From: Rhizopus sp. PT2906
Taxonomy: Eukaryota; Mucoromycota; Mucoromycetes; Mucorales; Rhizopodaceae
NCBI GenBank assembly: GCA_025529335.1
Contig: JAMYHX010000051.1
Span: 62,001 to 126,000, forward strand
Length of the DNA stretch: 64,000 nucleotides
Reading direction: 5' to 3'
Each line of letters begins with the position of its first letter. Positions within the stretch are counted from its first letter, which is position 1. Below, piece after piece: positions 22,115 through 33,111 of this stretch. Both the position numbers and the translations under genes were made by a program. Under the pieces are notes generated by a model. It searched no databases. It saw only the letters and a list, made by a program, of their open reading frames with translations, and had not been told where the DNA came from.

Positions 22115-22600
22115 TCTTTTTTTACGTGTGAAAATGAAAAAAAAAAGATGCTATTATGCAAGATGACACCTTAAATAACCATTCTGATTGTATCACCAAA
22201 CATAATAGTGGGTTTACTTTTTCCCTCTCATTTTTTGATATTTTTGTATATAAAAAGAGACAGCTGTGATATTTTTGATTGATCTATAAATCTACGCTTC
22301 ATTTTTGTAGGTAAATGTAAACCGCAATGAGATATTAATGCTTATTCTACAGATGCTTGTTTATGGATGAAACTGAGACGACCTTTTCTGCGGATAGGTG
22401 TATATCCATCACGTGCTTTACATCTATCCGCAGAAAAGGAGCTTTGTTCTCGCGTCCCTTTCAAAAAATATCTCATCATTCCCAACAGGATACCAATAAA
22501 AGAAATAAGCACCAAGAGAGCCAAGTACAGGATTTTAGTCTTAATTGATGCGGTTGAAATTTTTTTTTTTGGTACGGTTTGTAAATAGATTTGAGATGCT
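22115..22600. promoter_or_regulatory. ILV3 upstream region with strong inverted repeat
   Basis: A TATA-like ATATAAAA on the plus strand near 22250 (TTTTATAT on the minus strand). At 22382-22402 and 22419-22439 there are two 21-base arms, complementary with one mismatch, around a 16-base loop containing CACGTG. A minus-strand frame here with one hydrophobic segment begins with GTG and runs through the hairpin, so it is not called. Confidence 0.5.
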
Positions 22601-22608
22601 TTTTTGGT

Positions 22609-22988
22609 AAACACTTGGTGCACTCAAAACAGGCCAATGCTACGGCCGTTACCTATGTTGCCACTTTACAACTTCACACTACAAAATTTTCTGCTTAATC
22701 TAAGGCTGTCCAGTTCACTCTTTCTGATATAAAATACGAATTTATCTTAATTACACGTGAGCTAAGTGGTCTTTGTTTATCAAACTGACAACACAAAACT
22801 AGAATTAATAACAATGTTTCTTTTTTATCTCTTTCTTCTTCTTGAAAAGAGACAATTCAGGATGGCAACATTTAAAGTCGTGTTTATTTTGACGCTACAC
22901 ATTGAAAAGCTTTATTGGGCGACATCATAGGCGGTGGGTAGAGGTAGCGCCCGTAGCATTAATCTATTTTTGAGTGCACCAAGTGTTT
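22609..22988. mobile_element. MITE, copy 1
   Basis: 380-bp non-coding element. The outer 21 bases at 22609-22629 and 22968-22988 are perfect inverted repeats. Inside them both ends carry the motif AATGCTACGG(C/G)CG in inverted orientation. The interior (for example CTTTACAACTTCACACTAC near 22663 and CTTAATCTAAGGCTG near 22695) is shared with the element at 39761-40151. No transposase. No target-site duplication was found by eye. Confidence 0.75.
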
Positions 22989-23953
22989 GCCCAAAACGTT
23001 GACCTAACTTTGGCTGAACCCGAGAGAAAAACCTTAAAGACAAAAGAAAAGGAAATGAAATTATGAAGCAGATAGATGGATGTCCTGGGCGATATGTACT
23101 ATAGTAAGTTTAAAAATGATAATTAAGAATAAAAAGCTCACTGATTCTTGTTTTATAGATTCCGTAGCAGAGAATGTGATTGAAGTATTGTCAAGACATT
23201 AACTAAAAGTAAATGAAATGAAAAAAGGCGGATACCAAGTAACTGGGTATTGTAGAAAATCCATAAGTGAGACAGAAAACAGAGTCAGTTGTTTGCAAAG
23301 AATGGCCGATATTTTATACAAAAGATCATTAGTAGACAAGCTCTTTGTTCCCCCCTTAATTCAGCCAAGCAACAATTTCACAAGCGTGATCTAGAAGATA
23401 AAAATGAGAACTTGTCGAAACTAAACAATATACATGGATGCACAATAGATTTTTTGGAGTTTCTTAGAAACAATACCAAAGTCCGTGTAATAGCAATTGA
23501 TTATGCTGGCATAACAACTAACATAACAGATCTCAAGAAATTGCAAAAGTAATAAAGAACATAAATTGTATGTCTGTTGTAAATCAATCGTTGTGGCCTT
23601 CGTTTCACATTCCGATGTGGTGGTATAACACTCCAAAAGCCGCTTTATTTTCAGTATATACAATAAAAAACACAAATACATATTCATATCTTCTTAGCAA
23701 GCATTGATTCGATTTTTTTTTCTTGGGAGGATAGTTTGAAGTCTACTGATTAGAGTTTTATCATTGTTTGATATGATTGAATTGTTAGGGCGCGGTGACC
23801 ACCACATCTTCGTTGTTCACTTCAGCAACTGCCTAATTCAATAGCTTTGGTCGGTAGTTAAATTAAGCGGTCTCTGCTTGCAGTGACTATTTCTATAATC
23901 CCTTGCCACAAAAATTTCCCCTTCTTTTTTTTTTTGTAAGCATTTGACATCAC
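22989..23953. other. Intergenic, one doubtful open frame
   Basis: An 87-codon plus-strand frame (23289-23552, ending ITTNITDLKKLQK) has no ATG and no homology I recognise. It could be an exon or relic. The last 20 bases before 23954 are T-rich (promoter or leader of the next gene). Nothing else seen. Confidence 0.3.
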
Positions 23954-24895
23954 ATGGCTTCTCTTCGCTTAATTGTTCCGATCCTTAGTCGCCAACGCCC
24001 TGCATTCAACATCTGTGCACGATCCTTTACGACTTCTGCCATTAGATTTGAAGCAAATGGACATAGACATTTTGCCGAAGCCTTCACTAATAAGCTGATC
24101 AAACAAGCCAAACGTCAATATCAACCTCAGAAAGCAGAGCCTACACGTTTGGTATCAATAGAGTCACTTCCACGTACTGCTACAAGTGAAGATATTCGTA
24201 AATTAGCAAGAGAAGCGTTTCCAAAAGGAGACAAGAGCATCGTTGATAGTAAGCTTGTCTTTTTGTGTTTGTTTTTTGAAATTAATGTATTGTTTATAGT
24301 GGTTTTTTGTAGAAGAGTAAACTTTACATTTACTGGTAAATGTGTTGTATTGATGTCCTCTGACGAGGATGCTAGTCGCTTGGTTTCATACGGAGATAGA
24401 CGCTCGTTAGGTGGAAGTATAATTAGAATGTCATATGTAAGTACTTGACAAAAAAAAAAAAAAAAAAAAAAAAAAGGAAGAAAGGAAAGACTTATTCCTT
24501 CAATAGACCGGACTACCAACCCAAGATCCTGTTGGTGTCTTGAACCAGTTACGTCCACAGGAATTGAAGTCGGTAGCAGAGGCAACAAGTGCTGCTGGTC
24601 GCTCAGTTATGATCAGTGGATATCCTTTTACAGGAATAGACAATTTGTTAGGCTACTTACGTTCAAAAAACTTTTATCCTGTTGATGGTGTGCCTGATAG
24701 TGTAGTGAATTTGAGGTTTGTAATGTAAAGAAGTCATTGAATATAACTAACAAATGTCAAAATAGCGAAAGAAGATTCTTGGTTAAGTTTGACTCTGAAT
24801 CAGAAGCATGGAGATGTGTTCGTGCTTTTCATAATGAAAAGTATATTACTAAAAGAAATAGTGAACATACAATTCGTGTAGATGTTGTTTATTAA
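23954..24895 (+). CDS. Mitochondrial RRM-like RNA-binding protein
   Basis: Four exons, 23954-24248, 24300-24436, 24507-24715 and 24766-24895, total 771 nt, 256 residues. The N-terminus (MASLRLIVPILSRQRPAF, then CARSFTTSAIRF) is rich in Arg, Ser and hydrophobics with no acids, a convincing mitochondrial presequence. Two RRM-like halves follow: RLVSIESLPRTATSEDIRKLAREAFP with FTFTGKCVVLMSSDEDASRLV (RNP1-like), and a second with SVMISGYPFTGIDNLLGYL and RRFLVKFDSESEAWRCVRAF. Likely a matrix RNA-binding protein of mitochondrial expression; the exact family is not known. Intron 2 carries an uninterrupted run of about 27 adenines (24450-24475), unusual for a 70-bp intron. Confidence 0.75.
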
Positions 24896-25024
24896 CATTA
24901 TTCTGTGTATACTAGTGTTTGTACTATACAAAAATTTAATAAAAATCAAAGTTTTTTTTTTTTTTGGTTGGATCAAGTTTACCTGCATTAAAGGACCAAA
25001 GCGATAACTTTGGCGGAAGGATTT

Positions 25025-25815
25025 CTAGTCTTTTTTTGATACTGGCTTTGGTACTTGTTTTCGCATAAAGATCTTTGGGCGTTTACTTGTCTCCCTTAAG
25101 CTGATCAAAATCTTGCGAAAGTTCAAGGCCGTGGCAAGGTCTCTGTTCCACAATTTTCTTTTGGATCCATTGGGAGAACATTTGGGATTTTTACACCTAA
25201 TAATTACAAATTCTATTGTTACAATTACTACTATCATATACCTTAATAACCCGTGACACTTAACCGTCGGCATATCAACTCTTCTGTAAGGGCGAGGATT
25301 GATGACCGTCTTGAGTGTTTTCAAATCGTCTTCACAATTTGGGCATTTTGAGGATGTTTTAAATTCATCAATAAGATGTACTGTAAGCCCATTCTTCTTC
25401 AGCATGCGAATTAGACCCTTATTTCTTGTTGGTTCGTGGAATGTTGTATTTGGGACGGACTAATTCCCTAACACCAGGATGGCATCAAGACCAAATTTCT
25501 TCTTCAAATGTCTTACCAATGTTTCGTCATTTTGATCGTAGTAAACTTTGGTTGAGAATTTCAACTTTCGAAATGGTAGCACATGTAGTTTTTCTAATAG
25601 CTCACTTGCACGTTGTTTTAAGCTGGCTTGTTCACTTGTGAACATTTCGTTTGTAAGTTCAAGCACCTTGGTCTTGACTGCATCGTCCAATCGTTTCAAA
25701 ATATGTTTTTGTTGCAGCATTATTCGTATGTAGGTGGTATACAGCTGAGATTTTGTAGAGCTGCCAGGAGAGACGTCCTTGTTTTGAGGAAAGAAGCCTC
25801 GGATTCTTGTTATGA
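25025..25815 (-). pseudogene. Fanzor/TnpB-like C-terminal fragment, second lineage
   Basis: Minus-strand fragment. From about 25815 the frame reads ILKRLDDAVKTKVLELT, FRKLKFSTKVYYDQND, FGLDAILVLGN, then a TAG (about 25457-25459) where the family has tryptophan (GDWS-type motif), then HEPTRNKGLIRMLKKNG, VHLIDEFKTSSKCPNC, NPRPYRR, a 45-bp in-frame GT-AG intron (about 25196-25240), CKNPKC and LWNRDLATALNF. The zinc ribbon and RuvC-III aspartate are intact. The RuvC-I part is missing because the fragment begins inside, at a junction with Helitron copy 2. The motif spelling (IDEFKTSSKCPNC) differs strongly from the 10-13 kb gene (VDEYLTSQICNKC), so it is a different lineage, not a second copy. Non-functional. 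Confidence 0.75.
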
Positions 25816-26300
25816 ATAGGTTCCCAAAATACAGGTTACCCTTCTCATTTCAGGTGCAATCTGAATCTATAGTAAGCGCACTGAGATAGGCGATCTCTTT
25901 GCCTTGTTGAAGTTACTTCTTCATTCGTAGCAGTGGAGGAGGAGGAGGAGGAGGAAAGGCGCATGCCCCAATGTCATCCGTAGGTTCCATGAGGAAATAA
26001 AAGGACATAGTGGGTGGGCATGTATGCGGCATGTGTTTGACTGATTCTTTGAAAGTACTGGTCAAAGTCATAGCCTTGATGTATGTTGTCATTACGATCT
26101 CTTCTTCTTAAGGTAAGTGTAATATCTGAAGCTTCGATCGCTATACTCAATTGGTATGACAGCAGCGACTTCCTCTGTTGTAGGAAGATTAGTAGTACGT
26201 CTGTCACTCCCTTCGATTAACCTTATTCTCATTAAAGGACTGATGATAATGTAAGGCGAGTTGTTGCTTTCATTGTTGTCATTGGTGTTATTGCTCAAAT
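25816..26300 (-). pseudogene. Helitron N-terminal gene relic, copy 2
   Basis: Minus-strand relic beginning near 26300 (SNNSPYIIISPLMRIRLIEG), then NLPTTEEVAAVIPIEYSDR, DITLTLRRRDRN, YDFDQYFQRISQTHAAYMP, HYVLLFPHGTYG (Helitron_like_N end), a Ser-rich linker and RLSQCAYYRFRLHL, after which homology stops. It aligns with copy 1 (13540-13850), including YIIIS, RLIEG/HLIEG, FQRIS.THAAY and YVLLF, so they are one family. Frame breaks lie near 26100 and 25975. No Rep or helicase domain. Directly downstream on the same strand is a Fanzor-type fragment. Confidence 0.8.
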
Positions 26301-26400
26301 CTCCGTCCGTATTTGTATTCTCGTTCCAGTAATATATTCTGTGTATATTTTATATAATCATTCAATAAATATCTCACACACAATTTAAAATCAACAACAA

Positions 26401-26521
26401 TAACTGATTTACTAATCATTTCTTTATTCATTCTTTTGTTTATTGTTGTCTCGTTTATTACCATTCGTTGTCTAAAATTATCCATTTTTCTATCAGTGTG
26501 CGAATAATTTGTGAATAAAGT
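26401..26521 (+). repeat. 122-bp dispersed direct repeat, copy 2
   Basis: Same orientation and sequence family as 16041-16162. It lies about 100 bp upstream of Helitron copy 2 and may be part of that element's 5' region. The other copy is 1.3 kb from Helitron copy 1, so the association is not exact. Confidence 0.75.
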
Positions 26522-26866
26522 TAGATACCTCTATATGAACTCGATTACCTCTATCACGCTAAGCTTCCGCCTACTCCCACTCACTTCGGGTAAAGACGAC
26601 TCTTAGAATGACTCCTCTCTTCTCCCCTTCTTACTAGTGTATCTTACACTTGACCCCATTCATTCCTTCCAAAGCATTTTTACGCTTGATCCCAAAAGAA
26701 TTTTTTAGTCACCATCATCCTTCCTTTATGAACTGTCTCGGACGGGAAAGATGTAATATTACAATCGTGCGCTCAATTGAGGTTTAATTATATATAAATA
26801 AAAATCTGCTTAAACGTAAGTATCTCTATCACAATATGATAAAAAAGGGTATTTTTTATTATTGAT
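26522..26866. other. Intergenic between Helitron relic and TAM41
   Basis: AT-rich, no open frame of note. It is the 3' flank of TAM41. Nothing recognised. Confidence 0.35.
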
Positions 26867-28345
26867 TTATTTGGCTGTCCACCACTTTGATAGCTTCTCA
26901 CTAGCATAGCGAACTGTCTTTATTGGACCAGCAGTGAGAATACCCTTTATGCTTTGAGTAAGAGCTGTTCTACCAATGATCTCGGTAAGACCTGTATTAT
27001 ATGTTAGTTTGGAACTATATTCATATCCACACTAATTTTTACCTTTGTCAATAAAAGATACCAGTTGATCAGATTGAGCTATTTGCTCATATACAAGAGA
27101 CATATCTTCGGGTACATTAATATTATTAGCAGAAGCATATTGACGATGTTGTCTCAGCACTTTATCGTACAATGTCTTTGGTAATTTCTTAACCATAAGT
27201 CCTCTATATCTAGGATTATAGCTCTGCTGCAACTTTCCTTCGTGCAAGAAGGCTACATTGGGCAAATCATCCAATAGACCGTGATAGAGTCTATGGAAAT
27301 GGTCCATTTGGCTAGATACAATATTTTTGACCTTATTTGGGTTTTCACCCACCATCATTCTAAAATCACCCTTGTAACTGATGCTAGCAATTCTCGTATA
27401 GAGTTCTTCTTCTGTAAAGTTTTCAGGCAATGTCAAGAGCGCCACTCGAACAGCTTCAGTCAGGTTAACTTGGTTTGCTAGTCTGACACGAGCATCATCA
27501 CGTAAGATTTTTACTGGCTTATGCATACGCCCAGCTACATAAAGTGTTTCCCAATCGATTAAATCTTTACATAATCTATCAATGGAAATAACCCCATATT
27601 TGATATTCTATTATCGTATTTTGAGTAAAATGAATGACATAGTATGTTATCCTTTAGTTACCATGCCATTCACTTGAATATATGGGTTAAAGTAGACGCC
27701 TGCACCCACTTTTTCTTGTAGTAATGAGACAGCACTTGATCCAAACAATCGTAAAGATGAATAATGATGAGGATTTTGTTGTATATTTAAAGCATGCCAA
27801 TGACCAGGATGACTAACTCCAAAGATAAAGTCTACCATTGGCTTATTCTATAATGATATCAATAACTAGTTTTTATATATATACACAAGAGTCTTACTTT
27901 GTCATCATAACCAGTTTGACGAAAGACACCACTTCCATAGGCTACTGCATATCGGATGGGTGCATGAAATTGTGATACAACTCCTTTAAGTTGTTGTTTT
28001 AGTTCCTCATTGATGTTTATGTATTGATTTGTGCCAAAATCAGGTGAGTCTGGAATGTTTGAAGGATGAAAGTGATGTTGACGAAGCCTTTCTAGCTTCA
28101 TGCGTGTTTCATCAGTGAATAATTTTGAGTCTAATTTCTTTGCTTGAGGTTGAGAAGAAGGAGGGGGAGGGGGAGGGGGAGGAGAAGTTGATATATGGGA
28201 GTTTGTTTCTAATGACATATATCTGATGCACTGTCTAATGAGAGCTGGGCTGCCTTTTAGAGTGTTTACATTCTATAAAGTTCCTTCTTTATTAGAAGAA
28301 ATATCAAAGAGGAATAAAACAAAATACCTTCAACATTATTGACAT
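26867..28345 (-). CDS. TAM41: Mitochondrial phosphatidate cytidylyltransferase (Tam41)
   Basis: Five exons on the minus strand: 28345-28328, 28272-27898, 27847-27662, 27607-27043, 26991-26867, total 1269 nt, 422 residues. Tam41 makes CDP-diacylglycerol from phosphatidic acid and CTP on the matrix side of the inner membrane, the first step toward cardiolipin. Motifs: nucleotidyltransferase core YAVAYGSGVFRQTGY, then KPMVDFIFGVSHPGHWH; IKYGVISIDRLCKDLIDWETLYVAGRMHKPV is split across exon 4. The 18-nt first exon with exon 2 gives MSIMLK plus NVNTLKGSPALIRQCIRY, a plausible presequence, so the real start is 28345 rather than the in-frame ATG at 28218. A Pro-rich run follows. The C-terminal helix ends SEKLSKWWTAK. 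Confidence 0.93.
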
Positions 28346-28424
28346 TTTTAAAAATAGAAAAGAAATTAACTGGAAAAAAAAGGGCTCACTAGTGCCCAGC
28401 TTGGAGTATTTTTAAAAGGCAATA

Positions 28425-28490
28425 TCGCAGCCAATGAAAATAAAGAGCTGTAGCCAATGAAAATTTAAACGCTGTAGCCAATAAAAATCA
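28425..28490 (+). promoter_or_regulatory. Triple CCAAT-box array upstream of TAM41
   Basis: Three CCAAT boxes at 28431, 28454 and 28478, each in the context (G/T)AGCCAAT(G/A)AAAAT, spaced 23 and 24 bp apart, 85-135 bp upstream of the TAM41 start on the opposite strand. The near-equal spacing and repeated flanks suggest tandem binding sites for the HAP/CBF complex, which in fungi drives mitochondrial genes. Binding is inference. Confidence 0.5.
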
Positions 28491-29529
28491 ATGTCTCTTT
28501 TTCAAAAATACCAGCCGCTTTTTTTCCGTTTATGAAACCTACACTCTAGACCTGATTCTTGGCGTACTATCAAATCTCAAAATAGTGATATTACTTATTG
28601 AACAGTGTGTGTGGAGTGCACACAAATACATATATTGACAATGATACAATAAACAGATACCTTTGTTTTTTTTTTTTACAGCTTCCTCTTCGGAGTAACC
28701 ACTTTACCGGGATTAATACAAATTAGTAAAAGTTGTATTGAATGCAGTCTATGCTACCTTATTCCCCAGAGATGGCCTTTTCAAGTATCTGAATATACAC
28801 ACACAACTCTTTTTTGTTTGCTTTAACATGACTTCAATTTTTCACACCTGCGCAAAACATTGCGTTTGTGATAGTTTTTATCATAAGCAATACAAGGAGA
28901 TTGACCACAAAACATGTTACTATGCTTAATAACCGCGATAAATTCACGTAATAATTCTACTTTCATATAAGTTGATGCTGTCTGTAATAGTGATCTTTCT
29001 TTCTTCTTGCTCTTGACAAAAAAGTTACATAAAGGCTTATCGGCATATTAGATGGACTATATCATTAGTATCACTTTGAGGTTTATGCAAACTCCTACGA
29101 GAAGCTAAGAACATTCTGGATTTCTTCCCTTCAAACTATGGAAAAGAAGCCCAGTGGCTGACTTTTACATTGATGGTAAAAGTATGATGTTAGCTACAAA
29201 AAGAAATATAGGACTACAACAATATTTATAAACAAACAGCATATTCTGTCATGGGCACAAAATCACAAACAAGAAGTGTGTGTCTAATAGGATTCTTCTA
29301 AACAAAGACATCCATTTACTCTTTCAAGGATCATGAAGGGATACAGTGATCCCCTATCTACTGCATGTGTGAAAAGCTTTAAGTAAAAGACGCTTTATTT
29401 TCTTTTATAAAGATAAAAGCTATATACGCCGCATTCCCCCTGTATTCAAAAAGAGTATACCTTCTATGAATGGCTTAAACAGTGAACAAGCTCTGATAAA
29501 ATGCTTAAAAAGTCATGATCAAATTTATT
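28491..29529. other. 1.04-kb intergenic stretch
   Basis: No gene recognised. A 63-codon plus-strand frame (28738-28929) has no homology that I see. Mostly AT-rich sequence between TAM41's promoter and the 3' end of the nexin gene. Confidence 0.35.
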
Positions 29530-31424
29530 CTAGTTCAATTCACTAATACATATATCAACTTCATTTCTTATATTTCTCCAAGAAATCATATTCTATAGAT
29601 GAAATCCTCTTCTTGTTAGTCAAAGTTATATAAACATGGTATATACATTTACCTGTTCACAATAAGTCAAGTGGATCTTTGCAAAGGATATCAAAATTGA
29701 CCTTAACTCTGAATCCTGTTGTGTCTTTAATCTTTCCAGGTCTTGTTTCAACATTTCGGACATTTCTACGAGATCCTGACCTACTTTCTGTTTTGCTTCT
29801 TCCAACTAAAATATAAAAAAAGTCAGCTGTTTCCTTCCTTTACTTTATTCTTTTTATTTACCTGTTTAATAACCTCCTCTAGCTTTTGTATCTGATTTCG
29901 TCGTGTCTGTTCAGGATCTGCATCTATCATACCTTGAAATTTAAAGGTAAAGGCAGAAAATAGTTTTCTTGTTGAAGACCATTTCTTGCTTCGTTCTTTG
30001 GATGCTTTCAGTGTCGATAACGAAGCATTCTCAGGGTATTCATAGCTCTCTATTGATTGCTTTTTACCATGATTCCCTGTATCTTCTTTGATAATGGCAG
30101 CAAATCCATCTTCTATTGATTCAGTATCTAGAAAATCGTCCGTGTCTTCTTCCTGTGCTTCTTCATCGTCGTCATCTTTGGTATTATCCTTTGAGATTGA
30201 TAATTGATCCATTCCTGCTCTCAACTTATTTGATTCATCTTGCATGCGTAAGAGTCCTTCAAGGGTGACCTTCTTTTGAGTTAATGTTTCTTCAATCAGC
30301 TCTAATTGAGCTTGCTTCATACGTCTATACCGTAGTACTTGCTTGGTGATGTGTATATATTGAGCATAGTCTTGTATATGCTCAGAGCATTCAATTTCCA
30401 ATAGCTTAACCTAGGGTTCATTGTTATTCATGCAACCTTAATATATGACATGTCACTTACCATATCTTTTGTGGATGCACAAGAGTCATCAATAACTTGA
30501 CCAAGCTTTTCGATAAAACTCGATAATAAATTAGAGGGTTCATATAAGCTTAATGCATTATATCCTGATCCCAAGTCCGAATAATCATTGGATAGGTCTA
30601 TGATATATTATTAAAAAAAATTATAATAATAATGTTTATAGTTACCAGCAAGTCTCTTCAAGATACGTTTCTGAGACTTATCCAATTTGTATCCTTTATC
30701 CTGTGCTGTTTTATTTACTTTTGCCTCTGATTGTTCAAACTCTGGTTGTGGATGTTTAAGGATATATGAAGATGAGGGTACTGGTATAACTGAGGTATTT
30801 GTAAGTGATGTATAATCATGGGTCGATAATGGATCTTTGGGTAAATCAGAAAGTGGAGGTGAATGTAAGACATCGTTCTGATCAAAAAGTTAAGAAAGAC
30901 AATACTTTACATTATATATTTGTTTACCCAATTTTCACTTCCGAGAATAAAACGATGAAATACATGTTCTTGTCTTAAAATGGGATGTGAACATATTCTA
31001 TTCAAAAACCTTTCAAGCATCCTTTTACGTTTATCAATCATTGAAGCATTTTCATCTTTTCGTGCGTATTCAGCTATAGTGTGTCTCTTTAGTTTGTTAG
31101 ATAAAAGTATTATATTATCGTTACATAGTGTATGCTTCTCGGGTATGGGTGGTATCAACAAGATTGGATATAGTTTAACAAGTGATTTTCTAAGTGATTC
31201 AAATTCACTATAACGTCTCTTGACTTCTTTCATATCCTACATTCGTATTTATTAGTATTACTTTTATAATATCAGTTGCTTACTTTTGTTTGTATGATAT
31301 AAACAATAAAAGTGTTGTTTTCAGCATACTTCTTTTCTGCTTGTGTTATTTTTAGTATATTATTGTTATCCTGGTCATTTAATAGCTGTTGAATGGAACA
31401 TTGACATGACCTTGGCTTGTACAT
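29530..31424 (-). CDS. PX-domain sorting nexin (Snx41/Atg20-type)
   Basis: Seven exons on the minus strand: 31424-31284, 31236-30928, 30877-30646, 30597-30461, 30410-29862, 29805-29653, 29592-29530, total 1584 nt, 527 residues. The PX domain spans about residues 20-150 with KRRYSEFESLRKSL, LIPPIPEKHT and RKRMLERFLNRICSHPIL, the PI3P-binding pattern of Snx4/Snx41/Atg20 proteins, which recycle endosomal cargo and support selective autophagy. The rest is a BAR-like helical region (HIQDYAQYIHITKQVLRYRRM) with an acidic insert, and a C-terminal helix LEEAKQKVGQDLVEMSEML. The next gene upstream on the same strand ends 106 bp away. Confidence 0.85.
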
Positions 31425-31529
31425 TAGAGAAAATATAATAAAAAGAAAAAAAAAAGAGAGAGCTTTTCATGCAAAATAATAAATTTATTCGGAGACGTAA
31501 TTGTTTTTTTTTTTTTTTTATGTATGTAT

Positions 31530-32873
31530 TTACTCAAGTACAACTCTTGCTGGTAACAAGACAACCTCTTCCTCATCAATAAACAAGGGACTAATCGTCA
31601 TTTTGACTACTTTATCTTTTGAATTGTTCATATTTCCAATAGGAGCCATGGTTTCTTCATCATATTTACTACCAACTTCAATAGGTTGAACAGATACATC
31701 AGCATCTCCTCCATGAATCTCTAATGATAATGAAGCACATAAATCCAATATATAATTCCAGATACGCATAATTTCATCATCCATATTATTTATGTTTAAT
31801 AATCGCATCATTTCTTTTGTAAAGTGTCTTTGAATATCTTGTAAATATTCTTTTGTTGCAGGGTTTAAGGCGAGCGATTGAACTGTTTGTCGTCTATACC
31901 ATTTGGCAAAGTTAGCCCCTAATGTGCTTTGGAATCGACTAATTTGATCAGAATAGGCTGTATTTAACAAGTGTTGATTCTCTGTACCAAAGGGAAGTGA
32001 TGTTATATAAAGTTGCGTAATATGGGAATAAAGTGATTGTTCCAAGCTTAATTTCCACTCTTCATTTTCCTCTGGTACAATCGCAATCACAAATCGACTC
32101 ACTGTCTCTGCCAATCTTGCCAGTTTCTGTGTTAGTGTACGTGAGTTCACGATGGATGGTCCTGCGGTCGTAACAAAATCATCCTTCATCTGAGATAGAG
32201 CTAATGCTTTCCCATACACTTCTTCGTTACAGCCTGTTAGACTCTTTAGGTTCATAATCATCTCTGCTTGATGCTTTTGTGCCAACTGAGCATTCCTTAA
32301 CTGCGCTTGAAGCATCTCGTTCTCTTCAAGAAGTTCTGCATAAGATTTGGTCATTAAGGAGGCAAAGCTTGGTTGAGGTTGAGGCGGCGCAGATATTTGG
32401 TCATTAACAACATCGTGTGTAGGCTCATCGTCACTGCTACCTGTTACGCTATGTTCGAACGTTACAGAAGACCTGGCATCTCCAAACTCGGCAGCATTTG
32501 ATCGAGACTGTTTGTCTTCGTCGTCCAATGGAGGAGGATGTCCTACGAGGTCTCTCAGATTTTGTACTTCTCTCAAGCGAATGTCTTGAAGCTGATCACG
32601 AATATCATCTATAGTGTTATTATCATCATCAGTCTCTCTGTCATGAGTCAAGCGACTGACACTTGTTGCATGTGTACTAATGACAGACTCTTGGTCATCA
32701 ATTGTAGCAGCAACACTCCAAGCATCCGTATCACGGGCACGACCACTGTCTAAAGTATCCAATAAATCAGTCTTTCGAAGATAAGAATGTCTTGCTAATG
32801 CTGGGCTGTCTTGGAAACTTCTTTGAAAAAAAGAGTCTTTATCACTGCCTTCAAAAGAAGATACTGAACTCAT
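31530..32873 (-). CDS. Uncharacterised coiled-coil protein
   Basis: Intronless frame of 447 residues, ATG at 32873 after a purine-rich leader. The first 170 residues are Ser/Asp-rich and probably disordered. Residues about 175-215 form a coiled coil (SYAELLEENEMLQAQLRNAQ). The last 230 residues are helical and well structured by appearance (VSRFVIAIVPEENEEWKLSLEQ, TLGANFAKWYRRQTVQSLAL, MRIWNYILDLCASLSLEIHG). I do not recognise a named domain. The pattern suggests a scaffold or trafficking protein, but that is only inference. Tandem with the nexin gene downstream. Confidence 0.7.
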   Translation of the reverse strand: MSSVSSFEGSDKDSFFQRSFQDSPALARHSYLRKTDLLDTLDSGRARDTDAWSVAATIDDQESVISTHATSVSRLTHDRETDDDNNTIDDIRDQLQDIRLREVQNLRDLVGHPPPLDDEDKQSRSNAAEFGDARSSVTFEHSVTGSSDDEPTHDVVNDQISAPPQPQPSFASLMTKSYAELLEENEMLQAQLRNAQLAQKHQAEMIMNLKSLTGCNEEVYGKALALSQMKDDFVTTAGPSIVNSRTLTQKLARLAETVSRFVIAIVPEENEEWKLSLEQSLYSHITQLYITSLPFGTENQHLLNTAYSDQISRFQSTLGANFAKWYRRQTVQSLALNPATKEYLQDIQRHFTKEMMRLLNINNMDDEIMRIWNYILDLCASLSLEIHGGDADVSVQPIEVGSKYDEETMAPIGNMNNSKDKVVKMTISPLFIDEEEVVLLPARVVLE

Positions 32874-33111
32874 CGTTTTATTTTCAAAAAAAAGAGAGAG
32901 AAAAAAAAAAAGTTAAATTTAAACCAATGACGAAATGAAAGGGATTTAATGTCCGGTTCGCTTCTCTTTCACTTTGACATCCTCTTTCCCCCTTCTCTAT
33001 CTCTCTCTCTCTCTTTCTTGTTCTTTCGTTCTTCTTTATAAAACATATAAAAGGCAAAAGAGTTAAAAAGTCAAAACTTTTTTTATTTTTAGTGAAACTC
33101 CTTCATGACAC

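Noticed and set aside
22342..22623. 93-codon minus-strand frame with one transmembrane-like segment
   Set aside because: Starts with GTG, has no ATG before the hydrophobic part, and runs through the hairpin and into the MITE arm.
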